Source: Paenibacillus castaneae (GTDB taxonomy: Bacteria; Bacillota; Bacilli; Paenibacillales; Paenibacillaceae). From it: DNA of 64,000 nt. The DNA is taken from NCBI RefSeq assembly GCF_002884445.1, contig NZ_KZ614144.1, positions 661,272 through 725,271 on the forward strand, written 5' to 3'. The stretch's first letter is position 1. Every line of letters begins with the position of its first letter. Under the pieces are notes generated by a model. The model had not been told where the DNA came from, ran no database searches, and saw only the letters and a program-made list of their open reading frames with translations. Positions 51,717-60,313 of this stretch are shown here, piece by piece. A program made the position numbers and the translations under genes.

Positions 51717-52196
51717 ATGAGAATTTCGTTATGTAGATCAGAATTAAGAGATGCTGCGGCTATTCATGAAATGCAGATTAAAGCATTTATGCCCTTACTG
51801 GAAAAATATCAGGATTATGAAACTAGCCCTGCCAATGAGTCTTTAGAGAGAATAGTTAGTCGAATAAATCAGTCGTTTACAGATTATTACATCATCAAAA
51901 GCTTTGATATTCCCGTTGGCGGTATTAGAATTGTACGGAAAGATAATAAAACGTATCGCGTAAGTCCAGTATTTATACTGCCTGAACACCAAGGGAAAGG
52001 AGTTGCTCAGAAAGTTTTTGAAACAATTGAGCAGATATATAATGATGCGAGGAAATGGGAATTAGATACTATTTTGCAGGAACAGGGAAATTGCTATTTG
52101 TATGAAAAATTAGGTTATAAACGAACGGAAAAAACAGAAGTAATAAACGACAAAATGACAATCGTATATTATGAAAAATATATTCCGCAGAACTGA
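51717..52196 (+). CDS. GNAT-family N-acetyltransferase
   Basis: The 159-residue protein has the GNAT core: GGIRIVRKDNKTYRVSPVFI, then the acetyl-CoA loop LPEHQGKGVAQKVFETIEQI and a C-terminal YLYEKLGYKRT. It acetylates an unknown amine. ATG 51717 follows GGGGGA at 51701-51706; ATG 51708 is only 1-2 bases from that site. A hairpin terminator follows at 52258. Confidence 0.88.
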   Translation: MRISLCRSELRDAAAIHEMQIKAFMPLLEKYQDYETSPANESLERIVSRINQSFTDYYIIKSFDIPVGGIRIVRKDNKTYRVSPVFILPEHQGKGVAQKVFETIEQIYNDARKWELDTILQEQGNCYLYEKLGYKRTEKTEVINDKMTIVYYEKYIPQN

Positions 52197-52257
52197 AGAA
52201 TCCGGTGGCTGTGGGAGACGAGAGAAAGTCAAAAGGCATATACCAATATGTAAGCTC

Positions 52258-52302
52258 AGAATACATCGCCACAAGAGTCATATCTCTTGAGCGATGTATT
52301 CT
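52258..52302. terminator. Terminator after the GNAT gene
   Basis: AGAATACATCGC (52258-52269) and GCGATGTATTCT (52291-52302) form a 12-bp stem with an inner CAAGAG/CTCTTG pair. It resembles the hairpin at 42375. Beyond it, 52303-52519 is AT-rich and holds nothing else that I can support. Confidence 0.82.
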
Positions 52303-52519
52303 TCTATGCTCCAAATTATTACAATCTTTGAATCGATATATATCAGCTTCTCAATAGTATATTCGGTATTATAAGTGACTATAGAGAGCGTATTTCCAAG
52401 GAGCATGCTCTTCAATTTCTATTTATGATACAGCTAATTACAACAATTCAGGTTTTTATTTTCCATCTTGCGCACAATATACCTTAGAACTTGTGTTCTC
52501 AACGAAAGGAGATGCGAAG

Positions 52520-53161
52520 ATGAGAAGATTATTAGCTTTTACATACAAGGTGACTTTACTTCTTATTTTTCTGACACAAATGATTTGTATGACAGGAGAT
52601 ACAACGCAAGCAAGTCCGGTGAACCCATCGTTATTACAATCACTTCGTCAGGGTGGTTACATTTTGTACGTTAGACACGGGGAAGCAACGGTAGGAGAAG
52701 ACCAACAGAATCTGGTCTTCAGCGATTGCTCAACCCAAAGAAATCTTTCCGAGCAAGGCAAAAGGGATGCGGTCCGTTATGGGGAAGCGCTAAGGAAATT
52801 AAAAGTTCCGACTCAAACTCCAGTTCTGGCAAGTCCCTTTTGTCGAACAAGGGAAACGGCTGAATTAGCTTTTGGAGTGAATAATGTTCAAATAGATCCA
52901 TTCTGGGTTAGAATTTACAATCTGAGCGGCAATGTAACTCCATCAGAGCGGAATAGTACATTAGCAGCGCTAACTTCATTGCTGGAGACAGTCCCGCCTT
53001 CTGGGAAGAACACTGTAATCATTGCTCACAGTTTCCCTGATGGTGTTGGTTTGGGCGAAATTCCTTATTTAGGTACCGTAGTTATAAAGCCAAGAGGACA
53101 GGGTAAAGGTTATGAGGTGGTAGAGAAAATACCTCCAGATGAGTTGTTGAGATTACAGTAA
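52520..53161 (+). CDS. Secreted histidine phosphatase family protein
   Basis: The 213-residue protein has an N-terminal signal peptide (MRRLLAFTYKVTLLLIFLTQ) and the catalytic YVRHGEAT (phospho-histidine), LASPFCRTRETAELAF and a C-terminal IIAHSFPDGVG. It belongs to the phosphoglycerate-mutase-like branch 1 superfamily, with export suggesting an extracellular phosphatase. ATG 52520 follows AAAGGAG at 52504-52510; the frame opens further upstream at 52493. Confidence 0.87.
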   Translation: MRRLLAFTYKVTLLLIFLTQMICMTGDTTQASPVNPSLLQSLRQGGYILYVRHGEATVGEDQQNLVFSDCSTQRNLSEQGKRDAVRYGEALRKLKVPTQTPVLASPFCRTRETAELAFGVNNVQIDPFWVRIYNLSGNVTPSERNSTLAALTSLLETVPPSGKNTVIIAHSFPDGVGLGEIPYLGTVVIKPRGQGKGYEVVEKIPPDELLRLQ

Positions 53162-53318
53162 GAATAAGTTGCTGCTGTAGACGGCTAGACGAATCGTATT
53201 ACAAGTTTCAAGTATATATTCTAGGGCAAAGGTATACGTATTCTTGTGCTGCAAATGGAGGACTTACTTTCAGAAGAGCAAAGAGCAACCCAGCTAGTTA
53301 ATATATCTTAAAAATCAA

Positions 53319-53348
53319 GTTAGGCCATCCCGATTGGGATGGCCTAAC
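53319..53348. terminator. Terminator between convergent genes
   Basis: GTTAGGCCATCCC (53319-53331) and GGGATGGCCTAAC (53336-53348) form a perfect 13-bp stem with a GATT loop. The minus strand continues with TTGATTTTTAAG, so it suits the DUF378 gene best. No gene was seen elsewhere in 53162-53493. Confidence 0.8.
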
Positions 53349-53493
53349 AATTCACCAGTGCAAACAATGCAGAAAAACTTGTCTACAGCTAGTATAGTTA
53401 ATGGGAATCAAGAGCCAGCTTCTGGCAAATCGAATACGACGAACACAAACGGCAGAACACGACCTTTAAACAGAACGTGCTCTGCGTTTTTCA

Positions 53494-53697
53494 TTAATCT
53501 TCCCTTGCTACCTTCGTGAAGAGAGAGAGTGCGTAGAGCGCAGCAACACCGACAACGATGTATACAATTCGTGATCCAACTTCTTCTGTTCCACCGAAAA
53601 TCTCACTAACGACGTCGTACTTGAACACGCCCACCGATAGCCAGTTTAAGCCACCCAGGATGATCAGAATAAGACTGATTACGTTAAGTACCTTCAT
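53494..53697 (-). CDS. DUF378 small membrane protein
   Basis: The 67-residue protein has two membrane helices (VISLILIILGGLNWLSVGVF and VYIVVGVAALYALSLF) and the GGLNWLSVG motif of DUF378. The family is of unknown function and is common in Bacillaceae. AAGGAGG lies ahead of the ATG. It stands alone. Confidence 0.88.
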   Translation of the reverse strand: MKVLNVISLILIILGGLNWLSVGVFKYDVVSEIFGGTEEVGSRIVYIVVGVAALYALSLFTKVARED

Positions 53698-53961
53698 TTA
53701 GAAACAGCCTCCTTAATGGGGTTCCCTAACTTTTTTTGTGCACCTGTCTAGTTGGTTTATGCTGATTCTTGATTGTTTACTATAGGAATATGAGTATCTG
53801 CTGAAACTTATGCCATACAAGTAAGGATGCTTGTTTAAAACGATTTGAATAATGACTTAAAATGCGATGCAGTATTTACTAAGATTATTGAACCGTAACA
53901 GGAGTTCTGCAATCATTGACGAATAGATTATTGGTAAATATTAGTTTGTAGGAGGGGTTGT

Positions 53962-54462
53962 ATGAATGAGATGATAGTTTCTATTTTACCGGAGATGGAA
54001 GCGCAAATTGTTGAGCAGGCGGAGATGAAGCTGATCGGCATTCCATGTATCGGCTTAAATGATATGGGTAGTAAGTATCGACTTGCAAAGGACAGCCTGC
54101 TTGGTCTCTCCGATCATATGCCCCAAATCGTGGACGCTAATGTGCAGTTTGGCATGTGGCCGCAAGCCCCCGGTCAAGATACACCCCATACACATGCCTA
54201 TATTTTAAGCGTAGAGGTTTCTACATTTGATGGCGTGCCGGAATGGTTTGTACAGATGACAATTCCAGCTCAACGCTGTGTCGTAGCAGCTAGTAAAGAT
54301 GGAGACTTTGACGGGACTGGACGATTAATTGACACATTTATAGCTGAGAACGGCTTAAGGGTCGAGAACCAAGGACGCAATTATACAATCTGCGAACGGT
54401 ATCGTTACAATGCAGAAGGATTCGCGCGATATTCTTTGCCGATTACTTCCGATAGTAACTAA
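53962..54462 (+). CDS. GyrI-like effector-binding domain protein
   Basis: The 166-residue stand-alone protein has the SOUL/GyrI-like fold typical of effector-binding domains (EQAEMKLIGIPCIGLND at the start, VPEWFVQMTIPAQRCVVAAS in the middle and CERYRYNAEGFARYSLPI at the end). Such proteins bind small hydrophobic compounds. No DNA-binding domain is attached. GGAGGGG lies six to seven bases before the ATG. It is followed by a PhnB-like VOC gene 42 bp downstream. Confidence 0.8.
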   Translation: MNEMIVSILPEMEAQIVEQAEMKLIGIPCIGLNDMGSKYRLAKDSLLGLSDHMPQIVDANVQFGMWPQAPGQDTPHTHAYILSVEVSTFDGVPEWFVQMTIPAQRCVVAASKDGDFDGTGRLIDTFIAENGLRVENQGRNYTICERYRYNAEGFARYSLPITSDSN

Positions 54463-54503
54463 AGCAATGGATATGTAGATAACATATAGACAGGAGCCGT
54501 ACA

Positions 54504-54908
54504 ATGATGAATACAGATATGCTAAAGCCTGAGCTGTTCGAGACTAGTATCGCGCCTTGGCTTTCCGTAAGTAACGCGGCGGAGGCTGTACAATATTACA
54601 AGGCCGCGTTCAGCGCAATCGAGTTGTATCGCTTAGAGGAAGATGACGGGAAGCTCGCTGTAGCTCAACTTTCCATCCTGGGAGCGGGTTTTTGGATTCA
54701 AGAGGACATTGACTCAAGCCCCGAGTTCGGAGGGCGAGGCTCGATTCGAATGATTCTAACAGTTAATGATCCGGATATGGTATTTGATCAGGCCGTCGCC
54801 GCTGGAGCAACAGAAGTCGTACCCATAGGCGAAGGCCACGGCTGGCGGATAGGGCGCGTCGTCGATCCGTTTGGACACCATTGGGAAATCGGCAAGCGGC
54901 TTAGTTAA
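54504..54908 (+). CDS. PhnB-like VOC family protein
   Basis: The 134-residue protein has the PhnB/YdhR-type VOC pattern: IAPWLSVSNAAEAVQYYKAA, GRGSIRMILTVNDPD and RVVDPFGHHWEIGKRL. Function unknown. AGGAG lies upstream of ATG 54504; an ATG at 54507 is also possible. It may be co-transcribed with the GyrI-like gene. A shared terminator separates it from the next VOC gene on the other strand. Confidence 0.87.
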   Translation: MMNTDMLKPELFETSIAPWLSVSNAAEAVQYYKAAFSAIELYRLEEDDGKLAVAQLSILGAGFWIQEDIDSSPEFGGRGSIRMILTVNDPDMVFDQAVAAGATEVVPIGEGHGWRIGRVVDPFGHHWEIGKRLS

Positions 54909-54938
54909 TGCAAGAAGTTAGAATAAATGCAGTAAGGC

Positions 54939-54985
54939 AAAGGGTCAGAATACGCCTCAATTGAGGTTCATTCCGACCCTTTCTT
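54939..54985. terminator. Bidirectional terminator between two VOC genes
   Basis: AAAGGGTC (54939-54946) pairs with GACCCTTT (54975-54982), with an inner CCTC/GAGG stem around AATT, followed by CTTTA. On the minus strand a TTGCCTTAC tail follows. Confidence 0.8.
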
Positions 54986-55006
54986 TAGTAAGACGCATTT
55001 GTATGG

Positions 55007-55450
55007 TTATTCCGGATCAGCTATTTTTGCTCCCCAGCTGTCGGGACTAACATCTCGAATATGTTTCGAGAACGTCCATAAATGGCCTTCCAGATCTAAC
55101 GCCGAATACTGACGCTCACCGTATTCCGTGTTAAATAGCTCTTCCACAATTTGGGCACCGGAAGATTTCGCATGACGATAATGCTCTTCAACATCATCCA
55201 GGAACACCGAAAGGGACTGCGTATTAACGCCGTTTTTGGCGGGGCTTGTTTGCGTTGGACCTGAGTTTTTGAGCATGATCCAAGCATCGCCGTGATGCAT
55301 CATTACACCGTGGAGCTGACCATCGGGCAACGCGAAGCGGAAATGCTCGACGAAACCAAACATTTTGATCAACCAGGCGAGCGCGTCGTCCATATTCTCA
55401 TAATAGAGGTGAGGAAGAATGGAATCGGTAGGTACGGAGCGGTTTTTCAT
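55007..55450 (-). CDS. PhnB-like VOC family protein
   Basis: The 147-residue protein has the VOC signatures PHLYYENMDDALAWLIKMFG at the N-terminus and ALDLEGHLWTFSKHIRD at the end. It is convergent with the other PhnB-like gene at 54504, and the shared fold suggests related roles. Weak GGAGG lies just upstream of the ATG. Substrate unknown. Confidence 0.87.
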   Translation of the reverse strand: MKNRSVPTDSILPHLYYENMDDALAWLIKMFGFVEHFRFALPDGQLHGVMMHHGDAWIMLKNSGPTQTSPAKNGVNTQSLSVFLDDVEEHYRHAKSSGAQIVEELFNTEYGERQYSALDLEGHLWTFSKHIRDVSPDSWGAKIADPE

Positions 55451-55642
55451 TATTGGAATGCCTCCCCAAGTGTTTTCGCTAATTTATTTGCACGCAGCTC
55501 TGTATTCGAGAAAATTCCGGAAATAAAGCTTCAAGAATATACATGGTTGTCGTTTCCAGTTATTTTGCTTTCATTTTACCATGAGAGAGAATGAATGCAA
55601 CAGGAATGTGACAGCTTAAGTGATGGGAGTTTAGTTGGTTTA

Positions 55643-55664
55643 AATATTCTTTTACGGGAATATT
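55643..55664. promoter_or_regulatory. Inverted repeat, candidate ArsR-type operator
   Basis: AATATTC (55643-55649) and GAATATT (55658-55664) form a perfect dyad with eight bases between, about 100 bp before the ArsR-family gene; a TATATT follows at 55675. ArsR repressors usually bind such AT-rich dyads at their own promoter. The rest of 55451-55761 shows no gene. Confidence 0.45.
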
Positions 55665-55761
55665 CACATTATGGTATATTCATATCAACAAAAGGAAATA
55701 CAAGTAGGAGGCGCTTCGGAGTCGTTAAAACGATGCAATGTTTACATTGTGATAAGGCCGA

Positions 55762-56127
55762 ATGAATGAAATAAAGCGAATGGATGATTTGCTTATGAAT
55801 GCTAACGTTATGAGTGCCTTAGCTGAGCCAAACCGCTTGCAGATTGTTGAGCTATTGCGCGAGAATCCTTTAACGGTTGGGGAGATTGCCGAAAGGGTCG
55901 GGCTGCGTCAGCCTCAAGCGTCCAAGCATTTGCGCGTCCTTAGCGATGCCGGCATTGTTGAGGTGCAGGCGGTTGCTAACCGACGTATCTGCAAGCTGCG
56001 TCCCGATCCATTTGAGGAATTGGACGCTTGGCTGGAATCGTATCGGCATATATGGGAGGAACGATACGATCGGCTGGATGATTATTTGCAGGAGCTGCAA
56101 AGTAAGGAAACAGGAAAGCAAGAGTAG
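55762..56127 (+). CDS. ArsR-family transcriptional regulator
   Basis: The 121-residue protein is a winged helix of the SdpR/ArsR type: MSALAEPNRLQIVELLRENP, TVGEIAERVGLRQPQASKHL and ANRRICKLRPDPFEELDAWL. No clear metal-binding cysteine pattern is visible. It lies 52 bp before an AHSA1/SRPBCC gene. That pairing is very common in bacteria and suggests self-regulation of a two-gene operon. The ATG has only a weak AAGG upstream. Confidence 0.9.
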   Translation: MNEIKRMDDLLMNANVMSALAEPNRLQIVELLRENPLTVGEIAERVGLRQPQASKHLRVLSDAGIVEVQAVANRRICKLRPDPFEELDAWLESYRHIWEERYDRLDDYLQELQSKETGKQE

Positions 56128-56179
56128 CAGCAGGCTGTATATGGCTTGGTTATACAAACAAATATGAGGAGGATCTATA

Positions 56180-56713
56180 ATGACTAATTCTAACCTGAAT
56201 AACCAGATGGTATCCAAAGTTGAAGGCAGCACACTTGTACTGGAGCGTATTTTCCAAGCGCCGCGTGAGCTTGTATTCAAGGCTTTTTCTGAGGCAGAGC
56301 ATTTGAAACGTTGGTGGGGGCCGAAGGGCTGGACCATTCCTGTATGCAACGTCGATTTCCGTCCGGGGGGTATATGGCATTATTGCATGAAGTGCGAGGA
56401 TAAGAACCTAGGAGATTTCTACGGCATGGAGGCTTGGGGCAAGGCACTCTACAAGGAAATTTCGGTACCAGAGCAAGTAGTCTATACCGATTGGTTCTCA
56501 GATGCAGAAGGCAATATTGCGGAAAATATGCCAGAAACGCTGGTCACACTTGATTTCGTTGAGCTAGATGGTAAGACGAAGCTGGTTAACACTGCGAAAT
56601 ATATATCTCCAGAAGCGTTGCAAACGGTGCTCAATATGGGGATGCTTCAAGGTATGTCGGAAACGTTGGATAACTTGGATATCCACCTGGAAAATATGCA
56701 GAAGAGCAGCTAA
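56180..56713 (+). CDS. SRPBCC (AHSA1-like) domain protein
   Basis: The 177-residue protein has the START-like SRPBCC fold of the AHSA1 group: RIFQAPRELVFKAFSEAEHL, KRWWGPKGWTIPVCNVDFRP and the closing LQGMSETLDNLDIHL. Such proteins bind hydrophobic ligands in a deep pocket; the physiological role is unknown. GAGGAGG lies before the ATG. Partner of the ArsR gene upstream; ends at a strong terminator. Confidence 0.9.
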   Translation: MTNSNLNNQMVSKVEGSTLVLERIFQAPRELVFKAFSEAEHLKRWWGPKGWTIPVCNVDFRPGGIWHYCMKCEDKNLGDFYGMEAWGKALYKEISVPEQVVYTDWFSDAEGNIAENMPETLVTLDFVELDGKTKLVNTAKYISPEALQTVLNMGMLQGMSETLDNLDIHLENMQKSS

Positions 56714-56753
56714 GGATGGCGCGAGCCTAAGGTATATAATTTGAAATTGCAAG

Positions 56754-56799
56754 AAAAATAGGACGATGCAGAGGGTAGCCGCTGCTTCGTCCTATTTTT
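56754..56799 (+). terminator. Rho-independent terminator of the ArsR-SRPBCC operon
   Basis: AAAAATAGGACGA (from 56754) pairs with TCGTCCTATTTTT (to 56799), extended by GCAG/CTGC, followed by ATTTT. It can work in both directions. Confidence 0.88.
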
Positions 56800-56815
56800 A
56801 TTTTGCGCTCCGCAG

Positions 56816-56980
56816 GAGCTCGATCGGAAAATACCAATATGGTTTTCGTTGCCAATAATAGATGATAATAGGTGGATTGCTGTATCAACATGGGGCCAAA
56901 GACGCTCTATTGATTATCGAGTGCATTTTGACGCTATGCAGAATGGTTGGCTTGTGGGGGGACTCATGTATTTCCAATAG
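56816..56980 (+). pseudogene. C-terminal gene remnant
   Basis: An open frame of 54 codons ends in TAG at 56978 and reads like true protein (IDDNRWIAVSTWGQRRSI, then HFDAMQNGWLVGGLMYF). It begins inside the region next to the terminator, with no start or ribosome site. I take it as the tail of a deleted gene. Family not recognised. Confidence 0.35.
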
Positions 56981-56993
56981 GACAAATAGCGAG

Positions 56994-57042
56994 AATAAAT
57001 AATAGTTCTATGCAAAAAAGTTGCATAGAACTATTATTTATT
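56994..57042 (+). repeat. 22-bp perfect inverted repeat directly before a ribosome site
   Basis: Two 22-base arms (56994-57015 and 57021-57042) pair perfectly around the loop AAAAG. The AGGAGAGG ribosome site of the lipoprotein gene starts at the next base, 57043. As RNA this would be a very stable, AT-rich hairpin at the 5' side of the gene, possibly a stabiliser, temperature-sensitive element or the footprint of an older element. Confidence 0.8.
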
Positions 57043-57059
57043 AGGAGAGGATGAATGCT

Positions 57060-57563
57060 ATGAAAAAGCACTACCTGATTGTATTTGCGCTATTGTTTAT
57101 GATATTAATTATAGGTTGCTCAGAGCCAAAAAAAGTGAAGACGGATCAGCTTGATGAATTCAAAACAAGTATGGTAGAGAAGCATAAACAAATTAACAAT
57201 CTGAAGATTCAGTTCGTTCCAACAAATGTGAGATTTATTTATGAGATGAAGAAGGGCACTGAGGAAGCCAACCGTGAGGAGATATTTGCTGAAACGAGGG
57301 ATATTGTTCAAAGTGCTCAATTTCAGGATGAAGTGATTAAATCATTGTATATTAAAATGTATCCCGGAGAGGAAAACTACCCGCCGCCTAGTATCACAAT
57401 AAACTTTGAGATTAAACAAGGCAATAAGAAAGAAACCGAATATCATAAATACACCAGCTATTATAATGCTGCCAATAACGAAGCAACCCCTGAAGAAAAA
57501 GAGACTGGTTATCAAAGATGGATGTATACGGATAGTAAGGGTGAAGAGGTCGAGATACCTTAA
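57060..57563 (+). CDS. Putative lipoprotein of unknown function
   Basis: The 167-residue precursor has a signal peptide and lipobox (MILIIGCSEPKK). The mature part is charged and alpha/beta (FVPTNVRFIYEMKKGTEE, then SITINFEIKQGNKKETEYHK). No family recognised. ATG 57060 is nine bases from GGAGAGG; the frame also has ATG 57051. Directly after it, 57569-57651 encodes a further open stretch (FEIIVVSDVYEEVLTKAGE) that may be another remnant. Confidence 0.75.
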   Translation: MKKHYLIVFALLFMILIIGCSEPKKVKTDQLDEFKTSMVEKHKQINNLKIQFVPTNVRFIYEMKKGTEEANREEIFAETRDIVQSAQFQDEVIKSLYIKMYPGEENYPPPSITINFEIKQGNKKETEYHKYTSYYNAANNEATPEEKETGYQRWMYTDSKGEEVEIP

Positions 57564-57749
57564 GCTCTGGTGTAGGAACGAGGAGAGCCGCTTCGAAATC
57601 ATTGTAGTGAGTGATGTGTATGAAGAGGTCCTTACCAAAGCTGGAGAATAACTAGGTGTCGTTCTCGATAAGCGCGGAATTCACTGCATTGCTTGAGGGG
57701 ACTGTGCGACCATCTTCGTATGTGTTTGTATTTGCTGCTTTTATAGGAA

Positions 57750-57946
57750 ATAGAGCTAATTTCTAGCTCTATTTCTCCAAAAGCAAGCTGAGATGGTGTA
57801 ATAGAGCTAGTTTCTAGCTCTATTCTGCTCATCTACCGTCATATGAGCACATTAATGCTGGTTTTATTGGAAATAGAGCTAATTTCTAGCTCTATTTTTC
57901 CAAAAGTAGGCTGAGACGGTGGAATAAAGCTAGTTTCTAGCTCTAT
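57750..57946. repeat. Duplicated palindromic repeat, four units
   Basis: A 23-bp palindrome of the form ATAGAGCT...AGCTCTAT occurs at 57750-57772, 57801-57823, 57873-57895 and, slightly changed, at 57924-57946. Starts are spaced 51, 72 and 51 bp: a pair of palindromes has been duplicated with a period of 123 bp. The spacers (CCAAAAG.AGGCTGAGA) are also conserved. Non-coding; no gene was found in 57652-58002. It lies just beyond the UgpB gene and may act as its terminator. Confidence 0.8.
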
Positions 57947-58002
57947 TCCGTCAGTGCCATCAGATTTTGTGATAAGAGGTCTCTTCTGACCTTGTTCGTT
58001 TA

Positions 58003-59397
58003 TTATTTGACTGTTTTATTATAATTCGCAATCTTTTCTGTGATCGCTTTAGCAGCGTCATCGAGCGCTTTTTGCGGTGCTTTTGTACCAGCTAATGCTT
58101 CCTCAATGGCCGTTTCAACAAGCTGACGCGCTTCAGGGAATACGCCCATAACGGCTCCTTGCGAAGCTGGAGACGGTGTAGATGAATGAAGCTGATCGAC
58201 AGCGGTTTGGAATTGCGGATATTTCGCTAAATTGTCAGCTACGATTTGCTCATCATATGCTTTTTTTGTAATTGGGAAGTAGCCCGTGTTAATATGCCAA
58301 TAAGCTTGTGTTTCCGGCTTAGCTAGAAACTTGATGAAATCCCATGCTGCCTTCTGCTCTGCTTCAGGCTTGTTGTTCAGAATCCACAAGCTTGCTCCAC
58401 CCACAACAACTCCGCCATCCTTAGCATCTGCAGGCTTAGGCAGGAAGCCGGTTCCAACTTCAAATTTGCCAGCTACTGCATCAACGATTCCGCGTAGTGA
58501 AGCGGTAGAATCTAATGTCATCGCAATTTGGCCTGCTGCGAAAGCTTTCTTCGTATCATCCGTTTTACGTCCTAAATTAAGTGCTGATTTGCTGTCGATA
58601 AGATCCTTCCACCATGTCAAAGTTTTGACACCTGTTTCATTGTTCAGCTCTGATTCGGTGGCTGGAGCAGTACGTCCATTGCCATTGTTAACATAATCTA
58701 CACCTTGATTAGCAAACAGTTGTTCCATAAACCAACCGTATATAGCGAACGAAGCACCAGTCTGTCCATTTTGCGTAAGCTTAGCGGCAGCATCCTTTAC
58801 TTCTTCGAACGTCGCTGGTGCCTTCTCTGGGTCTAGTCCAGCAGCTTTGAACAAGTCCTTGTTATAATACAAAATCGGGTTTGATGTGTTAAATGGCATA
58901 GAGTGCAGCTTGCCGTCAAATGTATAGTAGTTTGTAATATTTTCTTCTAACTGAGAAAGGTCATAATTCTCTGCATCTACAAAGTTCTGTACTGGCGTAA
59001 TTGCCTTTGAGTCTATCATGAATTTGGAGCCGATTTCGTACACTTGAATGAGTGAAGGGCCAGATTTGGAATCCATGGATGCTTTCATTTTATTTAAGCT
59101 CTCGTCATAGGTTCCTTGGAACACATCCTCCACGATTACATCTGTTTGAGAAGCATTATAATCTGTTACTAGCTGGGATACCGCTTTGCCAAGCTCTCCA
59201 CCCATTGAGTGCCACCATACCACTTTAATAGGTTCTTTAGCTGTGTCAGTTGGAGTAGATGAAGCTTCAGTTGTGTTCGTAGGAGAAGGTGGCGCCGCAT
59301 TGCCTTTGTTTGTGGGCGCATTGCCTCCGCAGGCTGCTATTACAACCAACATTACCGCCATCATAATCGTCAATCCTAACTTAAACCTTGCTTTCAT
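58003..59397 (-). CDS. ugpB: UgpB-like ABC transporter substrate-binding lipoprotein
   Basis: The 464-residue precursor has a lipobox IAAC (Cys23) and a Ser/Thr/Pro linker. The body follows UgpB closely: VVWWHSMGGELGKAVSQL, LIQVYEIGSKFMIDSKAI, MPFNTSNPILYYNKDLFK and VVVGGASLWI. UgpB binds sn-glycerol-3-phosphate or glycerophosphodiesters. It is the last gene of the operon. In Bacillota without the UgpC gene nearby the ATPase is supplied elsewhere. GGGAG lies ahead of the ATG. Confidence 0.85.
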   Translation of the reverse strand: MKARFKLGLTIMMAVMLVVIAACGGNAPTNKGNAAPPSPTNTTEASSTPTDTAKEPIKVVWWHSMGGELGKAVSQLVTDYNASQTDVIVEDVFQGTYDESLNKMKASMDSKSGPSLIQVYEIGSKFMIDSKAITPVQNFVDAENYDLSQLEENITNYYTFDGKLHSMPFNTSNPILYYNKDLFKAAGLDPEKAPATFEEVKDAAAKLTQNGQTGASFAIYGWFMEQLFANQGVDYVNNGNGRTAPATESELNNETGVKTLTWWKDLIDSKSALNLGRKTDDTKKAFAAGQIAMTLDSTASLRGIVDAVAGKFEVGTGFLPKPADAKDGGVVVGGASLWILNNKPEAEQKAAWDFIKFLAKPETQAYWHINTGYFPITKKAYDEQIVADNLAKYPQFQTAVDQLHSSTPSPASQGAVMGVFPEARQLVETAIEEALAGTKAPQKALDDAAKAITEKIANYNKTVK

Positions 59398-59482
59398 TTT
59401 TTTTCTCTCCCTCTCTACTGCTCATTTTTTTAGTTTGCTAACATATATGGAATCGTCTAAAAAGACGCAGCCATCGGCTAAA

Positions 59483-60313
59483 CTATCCTTTTACAGCACC
59501 AGCAGTAATTCCTCGTACGAGCTGCTTTAATCCAAGAACCAGCAGCAATAATGAAGGAAGCAGCACAACGGCTACACCAGCCAGCACAATGTTCCAGCTT
59601 GTGAATTCTTCGAACTGCAGCATGCTAATGCCAATTTGCACCGTTCGCATTTTATCGCTATTCGTTGTCAGCAAGGGCCATAGGTACATATTCCATGAAT
59701 TTAGAAATACATACACAGATAATGATGCAATAGCCGGACGCGATAAGGGCAATACGATAACGAGGAAATGACGGATGTGCCCGCTGCCGTCTATTTTTGC
59801 TGCTTCAAAAAGCTCACGCGGCAGCTGCAAGAAATATTGGCGCAGAAGAAAAACGCCAAAGGCCGATGCGAGAAAAGGAATCGTTAAGCCCTGATAGGAA
59901 TCCAGCCATCCCCATGATTTGACCGTCAAATAATTGGGGATAATCGTGACCTCCCACGGAATCATCATCGTAGACAGGAATAAGGAAAACCAATATTTTT
60001 TGCCTGGAAAACGGATATAGACGAAAGCGTAAGCAGCCATGCTTGCAATGAAAACCTGTCCAACCATGATGATGGTCGAGATTAGAAAACTATTCCCGAT
60101 GAACGTTCCGACCGGAATCAGCTCAAATACGTTCGATATACTTCCTAAATAAAAGCTCTTAGGAAAGAAGCTTGGCGGAAATTGACTCGATTGCTCAGGT
60201 GTCATTAAGGATTGCAGAAACGTGTAAATGAAAGGAAACAGCATAGCAATAGAAAGCAAGGAGAGCAGCAGGTATACCATAGAACGACGTATGAAAGGAG
60301 TTATTCCGATCAT
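59483..60313 (-). CDS. ugpE: UgpE-like ABC transporter permease
   Basis: The 276-residue protein has six membrane helices and the EAA loop ELFEAAKIDGSGHIRHFLVI. It starts MIGITPFIRRSMVYLLLSLL. It overlaps the UgpA gene by ATGA. Together with the UgpA-like protein it forms the channel of a glycerol-3-phosphate or related importer, inferred from the UgpB partner. Confidence 0.88.
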   Translation of the reverse strand: MIGITPFIRRSMVYLLLSLLSIAMLFPFIYTFLQSLMTPEQSSQFPPSFFPKSFYLGSISNVFELIPVGTFIGNSFLISTIIMVGQVFIASMAAYAFVYIRFPGKKYWFSLFLSTMMIPWEVTIIPNYLTVKSWGWLDSYQGLTIPFLASAFGVFLLRQYFLQLPRELFEAAKIDGSGHIRHFLVIVLPLSRPAIASLSVYVFLNSWNMYLWPLLTTNSDKMRTVQIGISMLQFEEFTSWNIVLAGVAVVLLPSLLLLVLGLKQLVRGITAGAVKG

